A stretch of DNA of 64,000 nt from Bacteroidales bacterium (GCA_021647205.1 JAKIVD010000017.1:16577-80576); one strand, 5' to 3'. Shown: positions 34,162 to 44,521, counted from the stretch's first letter. Translations and numbers: made by a program. The notes: generated by a model from the sequence alone, not told the origin.

Positions 34162-34949
34162 TGGATTTGAGGGAGATCACCCGGGAGGTGGCCGAACTGA
34201 GCAAGACGGCCGGCCAGTTTATTCGCCATGAATCAGCACATGTTCAGGAAAAAAACATCAAAGAAAAAGGTTTGCACGATTTGGTTACGTACGTTGACCT
34301 TGAGTCGGAAAAAAGGCTGGTGAACGCGTTGACAGAAATCGTTCCCGAAGCAGGTTTTATAGCCGAAGAAAACCCAAAGCTGAGGAAGGAAGAACAGTTG
34401 AACTGGATCATTGATCCGCTTGACGGCACCACCAATTTCATCCACGGCATACCCAACTACTGCATTTCCATTGCCTTGGCAGCCCCGGACGAAGTGCTTG
34501 CCGCAGTGGTTTATGAGATTAACCGCGACGAATGTTTTTATGGCTGGAAAGAAGGCCCCGCTTTTCTGAATGGCAACCGCATCATCGTTTCACCTACGAC
34601 TTCTCTCGGCAAATCGCTAATTGCCACCGGTTTTCCCTATTCCGATTACTCATTGTTAAGGCCCTACCTCGGCTTGTTTGAGGAACTGATGAAAGACAGC
34701 CGGGGTATCCGTCGTTTGGGCTCTGCCGCCCTCGACCTGGCCTATGTTGCCTGTGGACGGTTTGAACTGTTCTTCGAATACGGACTGAAACCGTGGGACG
34801 TTGCCGCCGGTTCACTGATTGTTGAACGTGCCGGCGGACTGGTTTCCGGTTTTAAGGATGGGGAAGGCCACCTCTTCGGCAGGCAGATTGTTGCCTCCAA
34901 TGGCCATACCCATACCGAATTCCTCGAAAAGCTGAACAGGTATTTCTGA
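34158..34949 (+). CDS. Inositol monophosphatase family protein
   Basis: A 263-residue IMPase/SuhB-fold phosphatase. The metal-site motifs are present: AEENP, DPLDGTTNF, and the C-terminal WDVAAGSLIVERAGG. These enzymes remove phosphate from inositol phosphates, or from related substrates such as 3'-phosphoadenosine phosphate. Which one applies here is not clear. Coupled to lgt by a 4-nt overlap. Confidence 0.9.
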   Translation: MMDLREITREVAELSKTAGQFIRHESAHVQEKNIKEKGLHDLVTYVDLESEKRLVNALTEIVPEAGFIAEENPKLRKEEQLNWIIDPLDGTTNFIHGIPNYCISIALAAPDEVLAAVVYEINRDECFYGWKEGPAFLNGNRIIVSPTTSLGKSLIATGFPYSDYSLLRPYLGLFEELMKDSRGIRRLGSAALDLAYVACGRFELFFEYGLKPWDVAAGSLIVERAGGLVSGFKDGEGHLFGRQIVASNGHTHTEFLEKLNRYF

Positions 34950-35017
34950 GACAGCCGTTTCATCCCGGGGGCATTGGTTTTTTTATTAATATTGTCTAAG
35001 ATTCAAATCCGTAAAGC

Positions 35018-35353
35018 ATGGCCGACCAACAGCAAGTGGAAATAAAGAAAGACAGCCCTTCAAGGAGCATACTCAAAGCCCTGAGCTGGCGGCTGATTGC
35101 TTCGGGTTCTACGTTCATCATCAGCTTCACAATTTTTACCCAGGCAACCGAAACGGCCTTTAAAGACATTGTTGGCGCGGTTTCCCTGATTACCGCGGTG
35201 GACATTGTGGCCAAGCTTATCCTTTACTACCTGCACGAACGCTTGTGGACAAATATCGTTTGGGGGAAAGAATGGAGACAAAAAGCATGGCGGAGAAGAT
35301 ACAGAAAAATGCACAGGAAACTTCAAAATAAACAACCGGGCCATGAAAAATAA
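35018..35353 (+). CDS. DUF2061 membrane protein
   Basis: A 111-residue protein with two hydrophobic segments and the DUF2061 core (SILKALSWRLIASGSTFIIS ... YYLHERLW). Function unknown. Some relatives are fused to sulfate-assimilation enzymes. Its 3' end overlaps the start of the NfeD gene by 11 nt. Confidence 0.8.
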   Translation: MADQQQVEIKKDSPSRSILKALSWRLIASGSTFIISFTIFTQATETAFKDIVGAVSLITAVDIVAKLILYYLHERLWTNIVWGKEWRQKAWRRRYRKMHRKLQNKQPGHEK

Positions 35354-36707
35354 TGCATCCGTTTTCGTCGCTGTTCTCTTTTTAATTACCGGACTGGCGT
35401 TCAGTGTGCCAGCACAAAATACAGACACTGTTTCAGCGGCACTCCGGGTTTATGTTTTTAAAATTGATGAAATGATTGCCCCGCCGGTCTGGCGCACCAC
35501 AAAACTTGCCATTCAGAACGCAGAGAAAGAAAAGGCTGATCTCATCTTGATCCACATGAACACCTACGGTGGTATGCTGGATGCCGCCGATTCCATCCGG
35601 ACGAAGATTCTCAACACCAAAATCCCGATCTATGTTTTCATCGATAAAAACGCCGCCTCGGCAGGCGCCCTGATATCCATTGCCTGCGACAGTATTTACA
35701 TGGCAGCGGGGGCCAGCATCGGGGCAGCGACTGTGGTGAATCAGAAAGGTGAACAAATGCCCGATAAGTACCAGTCGTACATGCGCTCGATGATGCGTTC
35801 GACAGCCGAAGCCAAGCACCGTGACCCTGAGATTGCCCAGGCGATGGTCGATCCGAAAATTTATATAGAAGGAATCAGCGACACGGGACAAGTGCTGACC
35901 TTCACCGTTTCGGAAGCCATCGAATTTGGTTTTTGTGAAGGCGAAGCCAACAATCTTGAAGAAGTACTTGATTTGGCCGGCATTGAAGACTACACTTTTG
36001 TAACGCACCACATTTCGGCAACCGACAAGATCATCGGCTGGCTCATCAACCCGATGGTAAGTGGGGTTTTAATCATGGTTATTCTTGGTGGTATTTATTT
36101 TGAATTGCAGAGCCCGGGCATCGGATTCCCACTGGCCGCGGCCGTTCTTGCTGCCCTGTTGTATTTCGCACCGCTTTATCTCGAAGGCCTTGCCAACCAC
36201 TGGGAAATACTACTTTTTATCGTCGGGCTGGTACTTATTGCCGTCGAGGTATTTGCCATTCCGGGCTTTGGCGTTGCCGGGGTTTTGGGCATTTCTTTCA
36301 CAATTGCTGGGCTCACGCTCAGCATGGTCCAGAATATGGGAAGTGGCATCTTTGATTATGACCCAAGCAGAATTATTCAGGCTTTTTTTGTGGTGATCAT
36401 TGCTTCATTTCTTTCCATTGTCGGTTCGCTTATTTTGACAAAACAATTTTTCGGGACAACCCATTTTGGCCAGTTTGCGCTTGCCAAAACCCAACAGTCC
36501 GATGAGGGCTACACTTCGGCAAGCGATACCTACCAAAACATGAAAGGGCGAGAAGGCAGGGCACGGACCATGCTTCGCCCTGCGGGGAAAGTGGAGGTTG
36601 ACGGCGACCTCTTCGATGCCACCGCCCTGACCGGTTTTATTGAAAAAGGCAACAAAATTGTCGTGGTCGGCTACCAGACGGGGCAGTTGGTGGTGAAGAA
36701 GGCCTGA
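35343..36707 (+). CDS. NfeD-family membrane serine protease
   Basis: A 454-residue long-form NfeD protein: signal sequence, ClpP-class protease domain (catalytic S106 in KNAASAGALIS, with a downstream lysine as partner), then four or five membrane segments (about 230-365), and a C-terminal soluble NfeD OB-fold domain. It likely takes part in membrane protein quality control with stomatin-like partners. The start at 35343 is preferred because it gives a clean signal peptide. A longer in-frame start at 35205 lies inside DUF2061. Confidence 0.87.
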   Translation: MKNNASVFVAVLFLITGLAFSVPAQNTDTVSAALRVYVFKIDEMIAPPVWRTTKLAIQNAEKEKADLILIHMNTYGGMLDAADSIRTKILNTKIPIYVFIDKNAASAGALISIACDSIYMAAGASIGAATVVNQKGEQMPDKYQSYMRSMMRSTAEAKHRDPEIAQAMVDPKIYIEGISDTGQVLTFTVSEAIEFGFCEGEANNLEEVLDLAGIEDYTFVTHHISATDKIIGWLINPMVSGVLIMVILGGIYFELQSPGIGFPLAAAVLAALLYFAPLYLEGLANHWEILLFIVGLVLIAVEVFAIPGFGVAGVLGISFTIAGLTLSMVQNMGSGIFDYDPSRIIQAFFVVIIASFLSIVGSLILTKQFFGTTHFGQFALAKTQQSDEGYTSASDTYQNMKGREGRARTMLRPAGKVEVDGDLFDATALTGFIEKGNKIVVVGYQTGQLVVKKA

Positions 36708-36790
36708 CCCCCTCTGTCCTGCGGGCATTACCCCCAGTGAGAGAATGAGGTTTAACTAATTGTTTTTAACCTTTCAACTAACCAGTATCC

Positions 36791-37121
36791 ATGCTTAAAC
36801 TAGCCCAAATACAATTTTCGCCCGAGCTGGGGAAAGCCGCTGACCAAGCTGACAAAAGTAGTGCCGGCATGAGCCCTCGTCAACAGGATGTTTATTATGA
36901 CAAGCAACCGCATCGGAAACGAGCGGGAAATTTCTTTTTCCGGAGGCTCGATTGCTGTCGGTCCGGAAGGGGGAATTATTGCCGAAGCTTCATGTGAAAA
37001 AGAAGAAATCCTTTTTATAACATTCGACCCTGCTCCTGCACCTAACAAAATGCTCACCGAAAAAAACCGCGTGCTCAACGACCGCATCCCGGATAATTAC
37101 AAAGAAATTACTGGAAACTGA
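36791..37121 (+). pseudogene. Carbon-nitrogen hydrolase (nitrilase family) remnant
   Basis: The first 22 codons (MLKLAQIQFSPELGKAADQA) read like the N-terminus of a nitrilase-family amidase. The other frame, from about 36873, reads ALVNRMFIMTSNRIGNE ... FSGGSIAVGPEGGIIAEAS ... EILFITFD, which is the C-terminal part of the same family (N-R-x-G-x-E and the G-G-S strand). The catalytic Glu-Lys-Cys core between them is missing, and the two parts are in different frames with a stop between. This is a gene decayed by a large internal deletion. Confidence 0.75.
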
Positions 37122-37164
37122 GGGGGGCCAAAACCCGTCAACCGGGGAAGGGGCCCGAACTGAT

Positions 37165-37914
37165 TTACTGGTCTTTTTGCAAGAGCATCCGTTTTAGGAA
37201 CAATTCTCTTTTTCTTCTTGATATTTCCACTTCAGAGCCATCATCCATTACAACCGTACCCCCCTCCCCTTTAATATACCGGACAACAAAATCAAGGTTG
37301 ATTAAATGTGACTGATGAACACGCACAAACGATTCCCCTGACAACAACAACTCATACTCTTTCAGTGTACGGGTCACCAAAAACTTACCGCCCGAGTTCA
37401 TAAAAAAGTAAGTGTAATTATCATCTGCTTCACAGCGGACAATCTCCCTGATCTTCACGAAAAAATAACCACTCAGGGTGGGTAAGGCAATCCTGGTAAT
37501 TTTCTGTTTGTTGTTGAGCAAAGTAGAAATCCGCTCAGGCGACTGTATTTTTCTTGGTGATAGGTTTCTCACTTTTTCCACGGCCCCAAGCAGTTGTTGC
37601 GGGTCGATGGGTTTCAGCAGATAATCTATCGCGCTGAATTTAATAGCCCGAATTGCATATTGCTCGAAAGCCGTAACAAATATGACATGAAAACTGATGT
37701 CGCTGATATTTTCAAGCAGCTCGAAACCATTGCCATCGGGCATCTCAATATCAAGAAAAACCACATCAGGACGATACGCTTCGATTATTTGAATGCCCGA
37801 TGCCACATCAGTTGCTTCCCCCAAGACTGTTACATCCTTGCAAAAGTTTGTCAGAATATTGGAAACTACTGTCCGGCTTTCCGGCTCATCATCTATGATT
37901 ACTGCCCTGATCAT
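37165..37914 (-). CDS. LytTR-family response regulator
   Basis: A 249-residue regulator. The N-terminal receiver domain has the acidic pair D9-D10, phospho-acceptor D55 (VVFLDIEMPDG) and a LLKPI lysine. The C-terminal LytTR DNA-binding domain (about 145-245) has the typical FVRVHQSHLINLDFV segment. It would be phosphorylated by the adjacent sensor, whose gene lies 39 nt upstream in the same transcript. Target genes unknown. Confidence 0.9.
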   Translation of the reverse strand: MIRAVIIDDEPESRTVVSNILTNFCKDVTVLGEATDVASGIQIIEAYRPDVVFLDIEMPDGNGFELLENISDISFHVIFVTAFEQYAIRAIKFSAIDYLLKPIDPQQLLGAVEKVRNLSPRKIQSPERISTLLNNKQKITRIALPTLSGYFFVKIREIVRCEADDNYTYFFMNSGGKFLVTRTLKEYELLLSGESFVRVHQSHLINLDFVVRYIKGEGGTVVMDDGSEVEISRRKRELFLKRMLLQKDQ

Positions 37915-37953
37915 ATTAGAAGTAAAATTACAATTATTTGGGATGCAAGCTGT

Positions 37954-39933
37954 TTAAACATCTTTTCCGCAGGGAATCGTCAAGATGACCATTGTCCCCT
38001 TGCTTTCCCCGTTGCTGTCCGATAAATCTATAATTTGCATCCAAGCCTTCTCCCCCCTTACTTTCTCCAGGTTTTCCAGTCGTTCACCACTTAGTTCCAT
38101 CCCAAATGATTTTTGTTGTTTTTTTGTTGATTGCTGCATTTCGGCTGATTTTTTACGGCCAATACCATCATCTTTAATTGTGATTTTAAGATGTTGTTTC
38201 ACTTTTTTCACTTCAACCAGAAGCTTCCCTTTTTCTTTTTTTTGGCTCAGTCCGTGCTTGATGGCATTTTCAACAAAAGGTTGAATGATCAATGGAGGTA
38301 TCAGAATACTTTCCATATCCAACTCTTTGTCAGCCAAAATTTCATAGTCAAAACCGTCTTTGGCTTTCAACTTTTCCATCTCGATGTAAAGCCGGAGCGT
38401 ATCAAGTTCGTTCTTCAGGTCAATCAGGCTTTTTCTGCTGTTATCCAAAACATTACGCAATAACTGGCCAAACTTTGACAGGAATGACATAGCTTTGAAA
38501 CTGTTATTTGCCGATATGAAACCCTGAACCGAATTGAGCGAGTTGAAGATAAAATGCGGGGTCATCTGTGTTCGAAGCAGCTTTTGTTCGTTTTCGAGAT
38601 TTCTTTTTTCCAGCAATTCCTGCTTTCTTTTTTGATTTGCCCTAATCCAAAAGACAATTAAAAGCGCAACAAAGACAGCAACAAGAAGAGAAATGGCAAA
38701 CACCAGTTTTATTACCTTTTGCCTTCTTAATTCTGCCGTGCGCAACTGCCTGTCTTTTTGCAAAATGGCGATTTGTTTCTCTTTCTTTTCAGTTTCGTAT
38801 TTGGTTTGCATTTCTGCCATCTTCAAAACCATCTCCCTGTTCATGAACGAATCATTAATTGTGATATATTTCGCCTGGCAAGCGTAAGCATTTTGAAAAT
38901 CCCCTATGTCAAAATATATCTCCGAGAGCAGCAAATAGCTTTTGCCCAACAGGCTGATATTGTTTATTCTTTTTGCCAGTTCAACGGCATCAATAAGAAA
39001 GCTGTACGCTTTTTCCGGTTGGTCGAGCGCCAGGTAAACCGATGCTATATTATTGAACATTAATACCCTTGTTTTGCTGTTGAAAACATAAAAATAGGTT
39101 TGTACAGTATCGAAATAACTAAGTGCTTTCAAGTATTGTTCTTGCTGAATAAAGAGTTCCCAGATATTAAAAACCGTTTCGGCGATAACTTCTGGGTTAC
39201 CAATTCTTCTTTTGAGCTTGAGGGATTGTTGATAGTATGCTTCTGCCTTTTCAAACTCAGCTTTCCCGGCATATATTAACCCAATATTGTTGAGTACGTT
39301 CGCAATGCCCGTCGAGTCGTGCAGGACAGTTTTTCTATCAAGGCTATAGGTATAGTATTCGAGCGCTTTGTCTTTGTCTCCCATTCTGCTAAAAACATTA
39401 CCGATATTGTTCGTAATGAACGAAAGCCGCCGACTATTCTCAATTGTATCGCTTTTGGTGTAGAGGTCTTCGACAATTCGAAAAGACTGGAGCAAATTTT
39501 CCAGCGCTTCCCCGTAATAACCCTTTCCCGAATAGTTTGTTCCCAGTTCAAAGAGTGCACGGGCCATCAACAAACTGTCGTTCATCTCACGGGCAGCTTC
39601 AAGTGCCAGGGTGTTGTATTGCAACGACTCATTTAAAGTATCATGCTTCTGCACAGCGAGGGCCATATTATTCAAGGCCTTGTATTTTTCGCGCGGCAGC
39701 GCATGTTCTTCAGCGAGGGAAAGCGCACGCTTTGCATATTCAATACTTTGGGCAGTATTGGTTTGCCAAAGCAGATAAGCCAACTCGTTCAACACTTTTG
39801 CCTTTTCCGCTTCTTCACAAACAGTCAGCAGGGATAATAAACTATCAATGGGGTTTTCTTCGGCGCAAAGCGGGTAACTGAAATATTGTAAAATACTTAA
39901 TACTGAAATCACAAGTAGTCTGCGGTAATCCAT
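37954..39933 (-). CDS. LytS-type sensor histidine kinase with TPR sensor region
   Basis: A 659-residue sensor: signal peptide, five to seven TPR-like repeats outside the cytoplasm (about 40-360), a coiled-coil linker, one membrane helix (about 400-425), and a His_kinase/HATPase region with TPHFIFNSLNSVQGFIS carrying the phospho-histidine, followed by IIQPFVENAIKHG and a G-x-G ATP lid. The start at 39933 gives a proper signal sequence. A longer in-frame start at 40038 adds an unlikely extension. Pairs with the LytTR regulator. Confidence 0.88.
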   Translation of the reverse strand: MDYRRLLVISVLSILQYFSYPLCAEENPIDSLLSLLTVCEEAEKAKVLNELAYLLWQTNTAQSIEYAKRALSLAEEHALPREKYKALNNMALAVQKHDTLNESLQYNTLALEAAREMNDSLLMARALFELGTNYSGKGYYGEALENLLQSFRIVEDLYTKSDTIENSRRLSFITNNIGNVFSRMGDKDKALEYYTYSLDRKTVLHDSTGIANVLNNIGLIYAGKAEFEKAEAYYQQSLKLKRRIGNPEVIAETVFNIWELFIQQEQYLKALSYFDTVQTYFYVFNSKTRVLMFNNIASVYLALDQPEKAYSFLIDAVELAKRINNISLLGKSYLLLSEIYFDIGDFQNAYACQAKYITINDSFMNREMVLKMAEMQTKYETEKKEKQIAILQKDRQLRTAELRRQKVIKLVFAISLLVAVFVALLIVFWIRANQKRKQELLEKRNLENEQKLLRTQMTPHFIFNSLNSVQGFISANNSFKAMSFLSKFGQLLRNVLDNSRKSLIDLKNELDTLRLYIEMEKLKAKDGFDYEILADKELDMESILIPPLIIQPFVENAIKHGLSQKKEKGKLLVEVKKVKQHLKITIKDDGIGRKKSAEMQQSTKKQQKSFGMELSGERLENLEKVRGEKAWMQIIDLSDSNGESKGTMVILTIPCGKDV

Positions 39934-40145
39934 GGGTAGCTGATTTCTGCCATAAAAATACAAAAAAACAGGCTGTCGGCATCCGCCGATTTCCGTGCAC
40001 CCGGCCAAAAGGATGAAATATCCTGGAAATGAACTCACCGGATTCTAAGCAAAAACCGCTGAATTCTTTTTGCCCCCCCCCGAATTCTATTTGGTGCTTG
40101 ATGGCAATAAATATTTGTTAGACATTAGCCCCAAATCATATTATC

Positions 40146-42515
40146 ATGAAAAGACTTTTACTAATTCTCGTAACGACGGTTTTCACTTTAAGCCTGGCCG
40201 CACAGGTAGCCATTAACGAAGACGGAAGCACCGGAGATGCTTCGGCCATGCTGGACGTTAAATCGAGCACAACGGGAATGTTAATCCCCCGGATGAGTAC
40301 AAGCCAGCGCAACAGCATTTCCAATCCGGCCACCGGTTTGTTAGTGTATGACAGTAACACCAAAAGCTTTTGGCATTTCGATGGCGCTCTGTGGGTTGAG
40401 ATTGTGAGTCAGACCGATGTGATGGAACTTGACGACCTTTCAGATGCCGCGAGTGATGAATCAAGTATTTTTATTGGCAAACATGCCGGCGATGATGATG
40501 ACGGATCTAACAATGAGAATGTTGCTGTTGGGTATAGGGCTCTTCAATCCAATACGGCTGGCTCCAGCAATACAGCAGTAGGCTCTCATTGTTTATATTC
40601 AAATACTACAGGAGAGAATAATACTGCCTATGGGCGATATTCTATGATACAAAATACAATTGGCACATATAATACTGCCACAGGGGCCAGTTCATTGCTA
40701 TTCAATACAACAGGAACAAAAAATACGGCCACCGGATATTTCGCATTAGGCAATGATACTAGCGGGTCTCATAATACGGCCACCGGATACCAGTCACTCG
40801 CAAGTAACCAAAACGGGCACTATAACACAGCAAATGGAAGTAATGCATTGTCCCTTAGCACTGAAGGTTCCTATAATACCGCCGTTGGGAATCTGTCACT
40901 ATACAAGTGTAAGTTCGGAGATTACAATACAGCAATAGGCAATGCTGCTTCGATTTCCGACACTACAGGCTCCTACAACGTAGCTGTTGGAAATAATGCA
41001 CTTTATTCAAACCCCAATCGCTCAAACCTTGTGGCCATTGGAAATCATGCCCTTTTTTCTAACGGTTTAGGCGCAAGTCAGCCGTATCATGCCACGGAAA
41101 ACACTGCTGTTGGCGGGAGATCACTTGAAAACAACACCACCGGATATTACAATACCGCTGTGGGTTATTATTCACTTAAAAGCAACAATACCGGATATGA
41201 AAATACAGGCGTTGGCACCTATTCACTTTTCTCAAACACTTCCGGCTTGTACAATGCAGCATTGGGGTCTTTTTCCCTCAGATCAAACACTTTGGGCCAT
41301 GATAACGTTGCAACAGGCGACAGTTGTCTTTCAGGCAATACCACAGGCTCTTATAATACAGCCATGGGGGTACAGGCGCTTGCTTCGAACAAAACAAACT
41401 CCGGAAATACTGCTGTGGGGTTCAGGGCGATGTATTATGCCAACAACGGAACTGCAGGGATATCAACTTCTAACACAGCCATCGGGCATAAAGCTTTACA
41501 CGGTAGTAGCAATCCTTCAATAAACACCGGTCAGTACAATACCGCTTTGGGAGAGCAGGCAATGGGTTCCAACACTTCAGGCTCGTCAAACACTGCCACC
41601 GGCAGGTTGGTAATGTTCTCAAACACAAGCGGGGGGAAAAACACAAGCAGCGGCAATTTGTCAATGTATTCAAATACTTCCGGGGACGATAACGCTGCTT
41701 TTGGCTACTGGGCCTTGTATGCGAACCAAAGCGGGGACAGGAATACGGGATTTGGTTATGGCGCCCTGAAAACCAATGCTGCTGGTCATTACAATACAGC
41801 CATTGGTTGGGGTGCAGGATACAGTAACACAGGTACCGGAAATGTATTTGTCGGTTATAAAGCAGGGTATTTCTATACAGGTGACAGCGCCTTATACATC
41901 AACAATTCCAATGCCAGCATTCCGTTAATTTATGGCGATTTCAGCTCTGGCAGAATCGGTTTCGGGACCAGCAGCCCGGATGCAAAATTAGATGTGCGTT
42001 CTGCAGTTGGTGTTGATGCCCTCAGGGTGCGTATCGGTACAGCTACAAAATTACGCGTTCATGCGAACGGAAGCGTGTCGGTGGGCACCAGTTCCGAAGG
42101 CCCCGTCAATGGCCTGGAATCCCTGGGGAACATCGAACCCAACACCCACAAAGGTGCTGACCTCGGCACAGCTACCAAAGCTTGGGACGATATCTATTAT
42201 GACGACCTGCACAATATGGGCGCCTCCGCCTTTTCGGGAAGGACACCATCGGAAGAAATCATTTCGTACCCGCCCAAAGAAAAATTGCCCGGCGCATTTG
42301 ATTACATGACCGAAAGGGGCGACGTGGAACTCGACCCGGCCTCCCTGCCACCCGGCTTGTCCGGGTACAACTCCCTGCTCACCGATGAAATAAGCAGCTA
42401 CAATTACAAAACCAATTACGAGCAACAAATCATCATCAATAAACAAAAAGAAAAAATTGAAAGCCTGGAAAAGCGCTTAAAGAAACTGGAGAAACTAATC
42501 TCAGAGCTAAAATAA
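40146..42515 (+). CDS. Surface protein with YadA-head-like repeats and coiled-coil C-terminus
   Basis: A 789-residue secreted protein. After a signal peptide (about 1-20) comes a short N-terminal region common in Bacteroidota tail/adhesin proteins (SSTTGMLIPRMSTSQR). About 25 repeats with the core S-N-T-x-G-x-x-N-T-A-x-G follow (about residues 115-590), each likely one turn of a left-handed beta roll. A region resembling the end of intramolecular-chaperone proteins (SPDAKLDVRS) leads to a final coiled coil (ESLEKRLKKLEKLISELK). The layout fits a trimeric surface fibre. The repeats make copy-number change likely. Confidence 0.82.
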   Translation: MKRLLLILVTTVFTLSLAAQVAINEDGSTGDASAMLDVKSSTTGMLIPRMSTSQRNSISNPATGLLVYDSNTKSFWHFDGALWVEIVSQTDVMELDDLSDAASDESSIFIGKHAGDDDDGSNNENVAVGYRALQSNTAGSSNTAVGSHCLYSNTTGENNTAYGRYSMIQNTIGTYNTATGASSLLFNTTGTKNTATGYFALGNDTSGSHNTATGYQSLASNQNGHYNTANGSNALSLSTEGSYNTAVGNLSLYKCKFGDYNTAIGNAASISDTTGSYNVAVGNNALYSNPNRSNLVAIGNHALFSNGLGASQPYHATENTAVGGRSLENNTTGYYNTAVGYYSLKSNNTGYENTGVGTYSLFSNTSGLYNAALGSFSLRSNTLGHDNVATGDSCLSGNTTGSYNTAMGVQALASNKTNSGNTAVGFRAMYYANNGTAGISTSNTAIGHKALHGSSNPSINTGQYNTALGEQAMGSNTSGSSNTATGRLVMFSNTSGGKNTSSGNLSMYSNTSGDDNAAFGYWALYANQSGDRNTGFGYGALKTNAAGHYNTAIGWGAGYSNTGTGNVFVGYKAGYFYTGDSALYINNSNASIPLIYGDFSSGRIGFGTSSPDAKLDVRSAVGVDALRVRIGTATKLRVHANGSVSVGTSSEGPVNGLESLGNIEPNTHKGADLGTATKAWDDIYYDDLHNMGASAFSGRTPSEEIISYPPKEKLPGAFDYMTERGDVELDPASLPPGLSGYNSLLTDEISSYNYKTNYEQQIIINKQKEKIESLEKRLKKLEKLISELK

Positions 42516-42692
42516 AAAGGCTGTTTGACAAGCTGTGTGAAGAACAGTATTCCGAATAAACGAAAGGCTTTAGACTAACTGCCGGGCTTTCTTTTTTAAA
42601 ACTCAGTATGTTCGTTCAGGATTCTTATAACTTAAAACAGACGATACGCAAGCTTCGCAGGTTTGAAAATACGGGGCAAAGTGCAAAGTTCT

Positions 42693-44291
42693 CTATTTCA
42701 ACACCGTAAAACCCGTTCCCTCCTTTATCACTTTCAAGGCCTGTTTTATCTCCCTGTCCATCGGGGACAGCACTTCAAAATACGAGCCGGTTTCGTAGAG
42801 GTTGCGCGCCAGCAAGGCCTTAATGTTCAACTTGATAAAATCAATGTTCTGATCGAGTTGCTCGGCTTTCCATTCCACTTTCTTCTTTTCCGCTGTAGCC
42901 AGAAAAACTTCAAATTCCCTTTCAGAAACTTCGAAGCCGGTGTTGAATTCCTGAAAAGTCTTGTATTCCCTGAGCAGCGCCTTCCGATGGCTATCGAGAT
43001 ACTCATTTACAAAACCGTTAAAGACCCCTTTGCGCACCAGTGAGGCATAAAGATCGTTGTAGCGTGCCGAATCCCAGGGCACAAAAATATCAGGCATGAT
43101 GCCTCCACCGCCGTAAACGGTGCGGCCATGCTTAGTTGCAAACTTTAACGAATCGGGGAAATGGATGCTGTCGGGATGAATGAGCTCGCCATGTTTCATC
43201 CGGTTGGCGAAATCTTTGTAATATTCGTCAACCCCGTTGTCGTAAGGTTTCTGGATACTCCTTCCCGAGGGGGTGTAGTACCTGGCCACTGTCAGGCGGA
43301 CAACAGAACCGTCTGGAAGACTGAACGGCCTTTGCACCAGTCCTTTCCCGAACGACCGGCGACCGATAATCAGCCCGCGGTCCAGGTCCTGCACCGCTCC
43401 CGACACAATTTCACTTGCCGAGGCCGAGCCTTCGTTGATCAGTACTACCAGTTTTCCCTGCTCAAAAATACCATTCCCGGTGGCGTTCAGATCCTGTCGC
43501 GGGCTGTGAATGCCTTCGGTATAAACAATCAGTTCCCCGCTTTTCAGGAAATCGTCGCAAATGGCCATGGCCGTTCCAAGAAAACCACCCGAATTCCCGC
43601 GGAGATCAAAAACAAGATTTTTCATGCCCTCAGCCCTCAACTTCGCCACTGCCTCGTGAAATTCATCCTGTGAGTTCCGTGCAAAACGGTTTAATTTTAC
43701 GTAACCGGTCATATCGTCCAGCATAAAAGCGGCGTCGAGGCTGTTAATGGGGATTTTGTCACGAACAATGCTGAAATCAATCAAAGCATCAACGCCGCGG
43801 CGGTAAATGCCCACAGTTACTTCAGTCCCCTTTTTTCCACGCAGGTGATCCATCACCCATTGGTTGGTTATGTCTTCACCAAAAGCGTCTTCGCCATTTA
43901 CAGTGATGATTTTATCGCCGGCAAAAATCCCGACTTTGTCGGAAGGCCCGCCGGGAATTGGGGCAATTACCAGTATGGTATCTTTAAACAATTGAAAGGT
44001 AAGCCCGACGCCTTCAAAGCTACCTTCGAGGGGTTCGTTGGCCTTTTTAACATTTTTTGCACTGATGTAAGCCGAATGGGGATCCAGTTCTTTTAAAGTC
44101 AACACAATGGCTTTCTCGGTTAGTTCGGGCATATCCAGGGTGTCAACATAAAAGTTATTAATCAGCTGCAGAAGTGTGGAAACTTTTCTTGTCGTTTCCT
44201 CGTAATCCATCGGTTCCACATTATGCTGGGCAATCAGGCTTCCAAACGGAAACACGAAGAAGGCCATGACAATGATGAGTAGTTTTTTCAT
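42693..44291 (-). CDS. C-terminal processing protease (S41 family)
   Basis: A 532-residue periplasmic serine protease: signal peptide, PDZ domain (about 75-165, with GVGLTFQLF and GDKIITVNG), and the S41 core with LRGNSGGFLG, the nucleophile segment NEGSASASEIV and the general-base lysine in RSFGKGLVQ. It cleaves C-terminal tails of exported proteins. Start placed at 44291, where a signal peptide begins. An upstream in-frame ATG adds a non-signal extension. Confidence 0.9.
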   Translation of the reverse strand: MKKLLIIVMAFFVFPFGSLIAQHNVEPMDYEETTRKVSTLLQLINNFYVDTLDMPELTEKAIVLTLKELDPHSAYISAKNVKKANEPLEGSFEGVGLTFQLFKDTILVIAPIPGGPSDKVGIFAGDKIITVNGEDAFGEDITNQWVMDHLRGKKGTEVTVGIYRRGVDALIDFSIVRDKIPINSLDAAFMLDDMTGYVKLNRFARNSQDEFHEAVAKLRAEGMKNLVFDLRGNSGGFLGTAMAICDDFLKSGELIVYTEGIHSPRQDLNATGNGIFEQGKLVVLINEGSASASEIVSGAVQDLDRGLIIGRRSFGKGLVQRPFSLPDGSVVRLTVARYYTPSGRSIQKPYDNGVDEYYKDFANRMKHGELIHPDSIHFPDSLKFATKHGRTVYGGGGIMPDIFVPWDSARYNDLYASLVRKGVFNGFVNEYLDSHRKALLREYKTFQEFNTGFEVSEREFEVFLATAEKKKVEWKAEQLDQNIDFIKLNIKALLARNLYETGSYFEVLSPMDREIKQALKVIKEGTGFTVLK

Positions 44292-44322
44292 TCGTTTTAA
44301 ATATTTCGATTCTTGTATTTTG

Positions 44323-44330
44323 CAAAAATA
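44323..44330 (-). promoter_or_regulatory. Candidate -7 element for the S41 protease gene
   Basis: TATTTTTG on the minus strand (TAnnTTTG type), 31 nt before the start at 44291. No matching -33 box seen. Confidence 0.3.
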
Positions 44331-44521
44331 GCACAAAAGCCACCAGAGCCACTTTTTCGCACATTTAGGGGGCTGTTAATTTTTGTTAAGCGGAGAAAGA
44401 GAAAGTTTCCCGGTACAACAAAGCACATTTCCCTAATTATTCGCACCCGAAAAAAGGAAAATAAATTGAGGACGAAATTCCGGCTGCAATGATGCGTACC
44501 ATATTTGAGTTGGCAAGCATG

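Noticed and set aside
42560..42598. Hairpin-like GAAAG...CTTTC followed by T-rich sequence after the repeat-protein gene
   Set aside because: The stem is short with a bulge, and the loop is long; not convincing as a terminator.
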